A stretch of 64,000 nt of DNA, from NCBI GenBank assembly GCA_020740775.1, contig JAHEWK010000003.1, forward strand, positions 2,232,001-2,296,000, read 5' to 3'. Positions within the stretch are counted from its first letter, which is position 1, and the number at the start of each line of letters is the position of its first letter. Positions 56,600 through 64,000 of the stretch are shown here, in pieces. The notes beneath the pieces were generated by a model. The model saw only the letters and a list, made by a program, of their open reading frames with translations. It was not told the origin of the DNA and made no database searches. A program made the translations under genes and the position numbers. Source of the DNA: Ilyonectria destructans. Taxonomy: Eukaryota > Ascomycota > Sordariomycetes > Hypocreales > Nectriaceae.

Positions 56600-58793
56600 C
56601 TATCGTCGGGACGTCTTGCCCATGCCACGCTTTCCGGAAACCTGGAGAGTTGAAAGTTAGTAATGTGCCTGTGTAGCGTACATGTACGGAATGAGTATAA
56701 CTTACCAGATGCTTGATGAGGGAGGCGGTGGTGTGTCGATCTCCCTCTCCCTGTCGGGCCATGCGGTTCATGCGCTTCTGGTTGAGCTTGGCAATGCGCT
56801 CGGCCTTGGTACGGGTACCCTCGTCCTGGACACCATCCTCGAGACGGTTGGTGGCGGGGAGGCGGCTCATCGAGCGAGCACGGCTCTTGGAGCGGAGGCG
56901 ATCGCGAGGAGTACCGCTGCGGCCATCGACATCCATGGAATCGGGATCCTCCGTTCCCAGGCGGCTGCGAGACAGCGAGCGACCACGGGGGCGGGACTTG
57001 GCGAAGGCACGCTCGGTAATCTCGGTGGTGTCGACACCAAGGGAGTCGAGGGCATCCTCGAACTCGGAGAGGGGCTTCTTCATGCTCTTGCGAGGGATGA
57101 TGGCCTGGTTCTTGAGTCTCTTCTTCATGCGAGCCTCGTTGCGGATCAGCTGCTGCTTCTCGCGGATGATCTCGGCCTTGCGCATGACCTCGGCCTCCTC
57201 ATCATCCTCAATCTCCTCATCCGAGTCGTAGAATCCCTCGGCCTCGAGCTTCTCCTCCTCCTCCTCAAGAGCCTGGAGCTTGGCCTCAATATCGGGATCG
57301 ACGAAGTCGTAGACATTCTTGCCCTCGAAGATCTCGGGGACCTTGTCGTACTTCCACTCGGGGTTGGCAAGGAGGTAGTCGTCACGCAGATCGACGTTGA
57401 AGACACCAGCACCGCCGTTCTCATCCTGAACATCCCGGGCAGTTCTTCGGCGCTCAGGGTCGTTTTTGTCGTACTTCTTGCGCTCCTTGAGACCCTCGGG
57501 GATAAAAGTCTCCAGAGTCTTGCCGCCCATAGGCTGAGCGACGTGAATTCGGGACATGACGTCGGCCAGTCGGCCACCAATGGCACCGCTGGTGTTGGTT
57601 CCGGCCTTCAGCTTCTGGTTGACTCGCTCAGCAATCAAGCGCTCGCAAGCGGCGTTCTTGACTTCCTGAACACCCTCCTGGGTGTTGCAAGAGAGCTGGA
57701 GCAGCTCAACCTCACCAGCCTTAAGGAGGCTCTGAAGCTCGGCCTGGAGCTCGGCATCGAGATCCTCCATTCGGGTGACGTCGATCTTGTTGATGACGAT
57801 GAAGACGAGCTTGTTTGAGAAAAGAGGCCTGATGCTCTTGAACAGCTGGATCTGGGAGGTGACAGTGTAACCGCACTGCTCCGAAAGATCCATGAAGTAC
57901 ATGATGGCGGATCTCAAGTGAGCGATGGCAGTAATACTATATGCTGTTAATACGGTGGCTTTGCGACGGCGCGTGTAGATCTACATACCTCTGCATCTCA
58001 ATGGTGTTCATCTCCTCAAGAGGGTGGTCGAGAATACCAGGGGTATCAATGGCCTGGAATCGCAAGTACTTGTAGTCGAAGTGACCGACAAACAGACTCT
58101 TGGTAGTGAAGGCGTAGGGCTGGACATCGACGTCGGCGCGGGTGACGCTGCGCAGGAAGCTAGACTTTCCGACGTTGGGGTAGCCGCAGATGACCAGAGT
58201 TCGGGTGTTGGGGTCAATCGAGGGCAGACGACCCAAATGCTGGCGGACCTGGTCGAGGTACATCAACGGGTCCTTGAGGCGCTTGATGAGGGTAGCCATG
58301 CGACCGAGGGCGGCACGCTTGAGCTGCTTGCACTGGTACAGCGACTGGCCATACTTGAGCAGGCGGACATAATCTCTGGAGATAGTCTCGATCAGGTGCT
58401 TGGCCGTCGACATCTGGCCGAGGGCGATTCTGAAATGGTCGGCATCGTAGAGGGTGTTGAGCAGATCCTTGTGGAAAGGATGGATATCCTGCAACCGGGG
58501 AAAGCTCTCGAGGATGGCGCCAAACTTCTCCGAGAAGGTCTCCTGGGTGAACTTGACCTTACGGGTGTAGAAGGCTGTGAGGATTGTGTCAGCGACGGGG
58601 AAGCGAGGACGAAGCGGCCGGGGAGAGGGCAGGCCGGAGGCTGGAGGCTGGGACAATGCGAACCTCGAATACGGCTGATCTGGAAGCCAGCGCGGATCTG
58701 GGTGGGCAGCTTGCGCTGGGTCCTGCTCAGCACGATGTCCAGGAACTCCTGCTGAGTGGGAACGGGGGGGATGTCCTTCCAGGTCGTCTTCAT
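56600..58793 (-). CDS. NOG1: Nucleolar GTPase NOG1, 60S ribosome assembly factor
   Basis: Exons 58793-58664, 58574-57989, 57936-56706 and 56641-56600 on the minus strand join in phase to 662 aa (yeast 647). The GTPase motifs are complete: G1 GYPNVGKSS (about residues 174-182), a TT after YAF, G3 DTPG (about 220-223) and G4 NKID (about 288-291). The N-terminal helical NOG1 domain precedes them, and the NOG C-terminal domain follows ([21 protein letters not shown]). A charged, Lys/Arg/Glu-rich tail closes with [12 protein letters not shown]. The last 14 codons, including this conserved basic end, are on a separate 42-nt exon. NOG1 associates with pre-60S particles in the nucleolus, probes the exit tunnel with its tail and leaves in the cytoplasm. 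It is divergent from URA5, with about 520 bp between starts. Confidence 0.96.
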
Positions 58794-59315
58794 GATGGGC
58801 GATCTGGTGGTGGATGTTTCTGCACGGCAAATGGCTTCTCGAGTCGAAACGAGACGAGACGAGATGGCAAATTCAGGTGGGCGGTCAATTTTTTTTTCGA
58901 AAGAGGTGGGTGGAGTCGTGGCGGGTCTGCTTATCGATAAGCCTGCGCGTGGGATAAGGACCAAGGTCACTCCGCGCCTGTAGTTTGCGGGCGCGGTACA
59001 AGGCTCATTTTTCACCCCGCCGAACCCCACCAACAAAATACCCTGGGAGCGTGCGCGGAAGAAGAAGGCACTTCGGCAGGGCGACGAGGGGATTGCAAAC
59101 TTGATTCACTCACCACCATTAGAATATCGCACTTCCAGCCTCAGTTCCCGCGGACATATTGGCCCAAAGAGGTAAGATTCAACCCAATTTAAATATGACT
59201 CTTTTCCCGACGTTCTAACCCACCCAGAGATCAAACACTTCTCCCATCTCCTCTCATTCTCCGTCTCACTTCACACCCCACCACCCAGCCCAACTACACC
59301 ACGACATCTCCCACA
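58794..59315. other. Divergent promoter region, NOG1 / URA5
   Basis: 522 bp between two start codons, holding both promoters. The last 120 bp before URA5 are C/T- and A-rich as in highly expressed fungal genes. No other feature is supported. Confidence 0.55.
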
Positions 59316-60014
59316 ATGTCTTCCCTTGCTCCGTACAAGAAGGAATTCCTGCAGTCCTCCATCTCCGGAGGCGTCCTCAAGTTCGGCAGCTTCGAGCTCA
59401 AGTCTAAGCGCATCTCACCCTACTTCTTCAACGCCGGCCTCTTCCACACAACCCGCCTGGCTAGCGCTATTGCCACGGCCTTTGCCCAGGCCGTCGTCGA
59501 CGCCCGAAAGGATGGCCTGGAGTTTGACATCATCTTCGGCCCGGCCTACAAGGGCATTCCCCTTGCTGCCACCATTGCCGTCGAGCTTGGCAAGTTGGCA
59601 CCCGAGACTCTTGATACCGTCTCATACTCCTTCGATCGTAAGGAGGCTAAAGACCACGGCGAGGGCGGCAACATTGTCGGTGCACCACTCAAGGGAAAGC
59701 GGGTTCTGATCGTCGACGACGTCATCACCGCCGGTACCGCCAAGCGAGAGGCCATCGATAAGATCCGCAAGGAGGGTGGTATTGTCGTTGGTATCGCCGT
59801 TGCCCTGGATCGAATGGAGAAGCTCCCTGCTACCGATGGTGACGAGTCCAAGCCCGGCCCTAGCGCCATTGGCGAGCTGCGAAAAGAGTTCAGCATCCCC
59901 ATCTTTGCTATTCTGACCCTGGATGATATCATTGAGGGCATGAAGAGCTTTGCCTCGGAGGAGGACATCCAGCGGACCGAGGAGTATCGCCAGAAGTACA
60001 AGGCTACCGACTAA
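59316..60014 (+). CDS. URA5: Orotate phosphoribosyltransferase
   Basis: A single exon of 232 aa starting at ATG 59316. The PRPP-binding motif [16 protein letters not shown] lies at about residues 130-145. Other family signatures are [33 protein letters not shown] and [20 protein letters not shown], the last covering the catalytic loop. The enzyme transfers phosphoribose from PRPP to orotate, giving OMP in de novo pyrimidine synthesis. It functions as a cytosolic dimer. Length and motifs match the fungal enzymes exactly, and the gene is intron-free as usual. Codon use is strongly C-biased, suggesting good expression. The downstream CATAAATAAAAG near 60036 is a plausible polyadenylation signal. 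It converges with the acetyltransferase gene, 416 bp away. Confidence 0.97.
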   Translation: MSSLAPYKKEFLQSSISGGVLKFGSFELKSKRISPYFFNAGLFHTTRLASAIATAFAQAVVDARKDGLEFDIIFGPAYKGIPLAATIAVELGKLAPETLDTVSYSFDRKEAKDHGEGGNIVGAPLKGKRVLIVDDVITAGTAKREAIDKIRKEGGIVVGIAVALDRMEKLPATDGDESKPGPSAIGELRKEFSIPIFAILTLDDIIEGMKSFASEEDIQRTEEYRQKYKATD

Positions 60015-60430
60015 ACGAAGAGAATGCCGTGATTCATAAATAAAAGACGACCTTTGCTAGTTTTGCCAGCAAGACACGAAAATCTAACCATACGGAACAT
60101 AACCATGTGCTGAACTTGATATTATGTCTCAATATGAAGGGACCATAACTGTAAAAACATCCCATGCATCGTGTACCTGCGTCACGACTATATTCTTTCG
60201 AACAGCAAATAAATGCAATCACTGGGGAGAACCCGGGAACTAGTGCTGAATTTTAGACCAGCTATGCGATTATAAAAAATATTTTGCTTGTCTGATGGAA
60301 GCCGGGTAGCTGTGACAAGAACAATTCGAGAAAAAGTCCTCCGGGTAGGGAACTAATTACCCGGCATCCGTTGTTGGAAAGAGACTTCAAAGAAGTGGCG
60401 TGAACCTGAGAGTCAGGTCCCATTGTTTGG
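60015..60430. other. Convergent 3' intergenic region, URA5 / GNAT
   Basis: 416 AT-rich base pairs with AATAAA-like signals near 60036. Holds two 3' UTRs and nothing else recognisable. Confidence 0.5.
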
Positions 60431-61522
60431 CTACGTTTTCTTGACTTTGGTGGGTTCCTCCTTGACCTTTGGTTTCGGTCCGCCTAGTTCAAGGACCTGT
60501 GAGATGGTTAGGTTCTGAAGCGAAGCTGGATAATGTAACACCTGCTTACCATGGCATGCCAGCCTTGGCCAGCCAGAGCCTTTGTGCTCGGGCCAAGATC
60601 CCTGAAACCAAAACCCTTGTAGAATTGAATCGAGTACTAGAATTGTTAGCAAGGTACAAGTCTATTGGGAGAACAGTATATTCGGAACTTACTGGCTGGC
60701 ATATCAAAGCAACCCGATCTGCCATTCCAGATTCATTTATGAGTTGAAGATAAGCCTTCATCGCTGTCTTGCCGATACCGACGCCTTGGACCTCAGGACA
60801 AACAGCACAGGAATGGAGACAAACTGTTCTCCCTGACGATTGGTGGCCCAGAGGTGAGCCCTTGGAGGCTACAGGATCTCGCCAATTTTCGGGGAATTCC
60901 ATGTCGGCATCCGTGATGACTGGATGTTTACCAAGTGTCGCAAGGATGTGGGCGAACATGACATGCTTGGCATGATCGGTGCGTCCAGATTCGACGGGTC
61001 GACTAGGGTCCATAGTTGCAATCCGCCAGTCCTTTGCATCATCGGGTCTAATTGTGTTGAACAAGCCATAGCACACGCCTCCGGATTTCCGAATGCGATA
61101 CTCGATCTAGGGACGACGGATTAGTCTGAGTGAGAAATTCGGTTCCCGAAATCGCTAAGAAGCAGCCACTCGGAGAGAAAGGAGAAGAAGTTCCGATATA
61201 CCTTTTCTCTGCTTGCTCGATGCTTCGGGTCCGACAAAGCAGCGTTCTCGAGCGTCACGCAGGTTTCAATGTCGTTCTCAGTTAGAGGTGAGAGCATCGG
61301 GGCCCAATGGAAGGGGATGACTTTCTTCAAAAGCCCAGCCTCGGAGTTTCGTTTCTGGATTCTCAACTGAGTGATGTTTCTCTTGGTCATGACCATCTCC
61401 TCATCAGCATCGCAGGAATCATCGATGGCATCGGCGTCTTGGTCTTCATCTCTCTCGGCCGTGGGCCCGTCAGAGAAGATAATGTCCCGAGCCGCAGTCG
61501 CGAACTCGTTTTTTTGATCCAT
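60431..61522 (-). CDS. GNAT-family N-acetyltransferase (arylalkylamine/polyamine-type)
   Basis: Exons 61522-61202, 61106-60693, 60636-60550 and 60496-60431 on the minus strand join in phase to 295 aa. The first 60 residues are acidic and likely disordered. The fold then follows fungal GNATs of the arylalkylamine type: LTENDIETCVTLENAALSD, an IRKSGGVCYGLFN strand pair, and the acetyl-CoA loop VQGVGIGKTAMKAYL (Q-x-x-G-x-G at about 214-219). VALICQPYSIQFYKGFGFRDLGPS forms the C-terminal strand and helix. The last exon gives a basic tail (PKPKVKEEPTKVKK). The reaction is acetyl transfer from acetyl-CoA to an amine; the acceptor is not predictable. No signal peptide is present, so it is probably cytosolic. 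The start is the only ATG in the first exon before the conserved part. Confidence 0.85.
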
Positions 61523-64000
61523 GTTGGGCTGGGGATGCCGGGGCGGTCGTGAGGGTTGTCAGTGAGCCTTTGGCTATTCCAGGTTCCCCTTGGGTCATGA
61601 AATCCTGCCCTTGCAGATACGAAGCCGCTAATGCAGTTCACAGGTCGGGGCTTTTATAAAAGACTGCAGACAAGGGCGTTCTGTGGTTTGGAAGTTGGTT
61701 TGGCTAACGGTTTTCGTCCTCGCCCGGTGAACTGATTCCCCTGACCTCTTTGCCAATTCGTTTGATGACGATGGTGATGACGATGACGATGGCGAGACAA
61801 ACAGCATCGCCCTCAGGTTCCAACACGGTAAAAAAACGCCAGTGCGGCAGGTTGAGCAGCAAGTTGTGAAGTTGTTTAGCCACTGAGCTGAGGCGTTGAG
61901 TCAGTGAATCACGGGCAGTTCACGATCGAAGGTCACGGGGTGCTGGAGAGGCGATGGACGCCAGTTGGTTTGCTCTGGGCCCAAGTGGACCCACGGACCC
62001 GAGAGATCGGACGATGAAGACGGCGCCGAGATGGGGCAGGTGGGACTATGGGCATTGGGGAGGACCGTGCCTAAGCCAACTCTTCCGAGGAATGGGGAAT
62101 GGGAGCAGGATGGAAATAACTCGGCTGAGTGGTGGGGTGGGTAAAGACACGTTCGGAGCGGCTTGAAATGGATGAGAGTGGTGAGGGGTGAGTGGTGGAG
62201 CGGCAGAACATTCGTCTTGGATGAACAAGACGACGGGAGACATGTCAAAATGATGCGTCTGGCTGAATGACCTCATTGGGACAAAACAATGCGATTGTCA
62301 CTTCACATTCAGCGTCGCACTTGCCCGCTTGCCCAGTCGGCGACCGAAGGAAGGCGTGACAGACAGTTAAGGCCGTGCCTACCTTGGTACCTAGCTGGGC
62401 AGCTAGGTACCTTAGGTTTTGATTATCAGGGTCGCGTGACCGAGGTGAGTGGCAAGCAATGAAGGTGATAGTTGGTAGTATTCTAGCTATTCTAGAGCAA
62501 TCGCCGACGCTGGCTCTCGATCTGGACGACGGAGCATGCCACAATGTGAGAGAAACAAGGCTCATGGTGTGTAGGAAGTACCTCGCAGTAGGCATGTGGA
62601 AGGGCACAACAACGACCAGGGTTACTGGGCCGCACACACACATGTTCACTCATCAAGGACGCCTCTCGAAATTCAACCCTTCCTAGGTACAGATCACCTG
62701 CTGCAAGATAATGACTCAACTAGATGCAATCGAGTGCCCCTGCGCATACACTGCAGGCAATGGTGGCTGCAGTGGCCACATGCCCTGAGGCGTCGCCGGA
62801 AGCGTTTCCGTTCTAGTTTGTAGACTGTACCTCTAGGGTGCTATTGGGCCGTGGTCAGCATCCCTGCTCGAATTTGTTCAGAGTCAACAATCAAGTTAAA
62901 TCTGAAATAGAACCTAGGGGTCCCGGAAAGGATAATTTAGTTTAGAGTGTTTAGTCATCTCGATCCGGTTGAGCTGCCGACTCTGGAGATATCGGGGAAG
63001 CGGCAATTCCGCACATCAACCACATCGCCAAACAAGGGTAAAAGGTGCTGCAGAGGAGATCATCCTGCACCTCGCTTTGGCTCCCTGTCGTAGTCAGCGA
63101 TATGTAATTGGCCCCCATACGGTCTCGGACTAGGTCTCTCCCTGGAGCGGCAGCATCCGTGGCGATCTCAGGGCAAGCTCTACTCCAAATCACCAGCAGC
63201 AGTGCATCTCGGCCGGCATTGGATGCTTGCCTGGGCATCGATGCGTATTTGATTTGCGACACTTAGGCGCCCGCATCTCGTTTACACGCATCTGAGTGAA
63301 TTTAGCCTGGTTTGGGTAGAGGCTTGCGAGATGCGAACCAATGTCGACCCGAGGAGCCATGTTAGAACTACTGTGTTGGAGGCTGATACGCGGAAGCTGT
63401 CGTGGGACGGCTTTGCCTAGCATCAGTCAGCAAGGGAGAATGCCCCAAGCCTTGATGTACTCGTGTTAATTCGTCATCGTGGTCAGTGCCTCATGGACGC
63501 CCGCCGCTGGTATCAGCCTGCTCGGCCTGCCGTTAAAATCCGCCACGGGAAGAAGAGCCGGTGAGTGCGGAGGTGATCGAATGACATGATAGTACCACGT
63601 CTCCCCGTGACTGACTGACAGACTGTTGACTGACTCACTTGTCTGACTAGCAGGGAAGAAGACAGGCAAGCAAGGTAAGCAAAGCAAACAAGTTGTACAA
63701 TCAAACAGGCAGACAACGAGGCAGATCAAGCCGGCGGGCAGGCAGATACGCAGATGGGTAGGCAACCAGCCGTCAACCGAGCCGAAACACGTTGCGGTGG
63801 TGTTGTGGATGGCTGTTGTTGTTTGGCTCAGACATCGGCCGGATCAACTGAAGGCCAGAGGGAGTACCTAGATAGTACCGAGGCTGACGATGGATGGAAG
63901 GCGAACTGGACTTGTTGCCTTTTACGTGCCTCCTATGGAGCACCTGCTAACTACGCACCCAAGGTAGTCACTGCGGAGGATATGAACTAGGATGGGAAGT
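61523..64000. other. 2.5-kb region without a supported gene
   Basis: Short frames only, none with motifs or coherent splicing. A perfect 12-bp inverted repeat lies at 62386-62411. The region runs to the window edge, so it may be the upstream region of a gene outside the window. The segment next to 61522 is the promoter of the acetyltransferase gene. Confidence 0.45.
62386..62411. repeat. Perfect inverted repeat, 12-bp arms with 2-bp spacer
   Basis: GGTACCTAGCTG at 62386-62397 and its exact reverse complement at 62400-62411 flank two G residues. It could be a regulatory dyad or a short hairpin. It lies in gene-free DNA. Confidence 0.85.

Noticed and set aside
56682..57818. Long plus-strand frame opposite NOG1
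   Set aside because: Leu/Gly/Val-rich shadow of the NOG1 coding strand with no domain.

Overview
The window reads as nuclear DNA of a filamentous ascomycete. Most genes are interrupted by short GT-AG introns of about 45-60 nt with CTAAC/CTGAC-like branch sites. The products are conserved eukaryotic housekeeping proteins (MLH1, TDP1, ARP9, NOG1, GDI, URA5, SYO1), and the proteins most resemble those of Sordariomycetes. Hypocreales is my inference from the look of the orotate phosphoribosyltransferase and from short GGTACC/CCTAGG-rich intergenic motifs. I rebuilt coding regions by hand from splice sites and reading-phase continuity, so exon borders are inferred from sequence and not from transcripts.

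Layout. 1-1752 (-): a type II membrane protein of the fungal 'glycosyltransferase 2' kind, cut by the window edge. 2846-4891 (+): SYO1-like ribosomal-protein import adaptor. 5136-7490 (-): MLH1. 9491-10167 (+): 198-aa unknown. 11224-14446 (-): phospholipase D. 15475-15818: a previously unlabelled MITE-like element. 16463-18926 (-): membrane-anchored PDI-like thioredoxin protein. 19589-21305 (+): TDP1. 22060-24173 (+): MATE transporter. 24754-26921 (-): ARP9-like. 27924-28868 (+): DUF2293 protein. 30066-32478 (-): Ysc84-domain protein, with phase-compatible upstream exons to 34241. 37428-37899 (-): tiny spliced membrane protein. 38380-39672 (-): F-box protein. 39910-40180 (+): 66-aa membrane protein with an 8-nt first coding exon. 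40753-43728 (-): C2H2 plus fungal-specific-domain transcription factor. 52186-53074 (+): mitochondrial ribosomal protein uL29m. 53976-56008 (+): Rab GDP-dissociation inhibitor. 56600-58793 (-): NOG1. 59316-60014 (+): URA5. 60431-61522 (-): GNAT acetyltransferase.

There is no operon-like organisation, secondary-metabolite cluster or defence island. The genes serve separate core processes: ribosome biogenesis (SYO1, NOG1, uL29m), DNA repair (MLH1, TDP1), chromatin and transcription (ARP9, the zinc-finger factor), membrane traffic and lipids (GDI, phospholipase D, Ysc84), protein folding (PDI) and pyrimidine synthesis (URA5). Strands alternate often, giving close divergent pairs such as F-box/66-aa protein and NOG1/URA5.

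The least ordinary parts are the MITE, a GC-AG intron in MLH1, a G-rich telomere-motif-like intron in phospholipase D, the uncertain long 5' end of the Ysc84 gene, two very small spliced membrane-protein genes, and an 8.4-kb gene-free stretch upstream of the zinc-finger factor. I found no tRNA, rRNA or CRISPR array.
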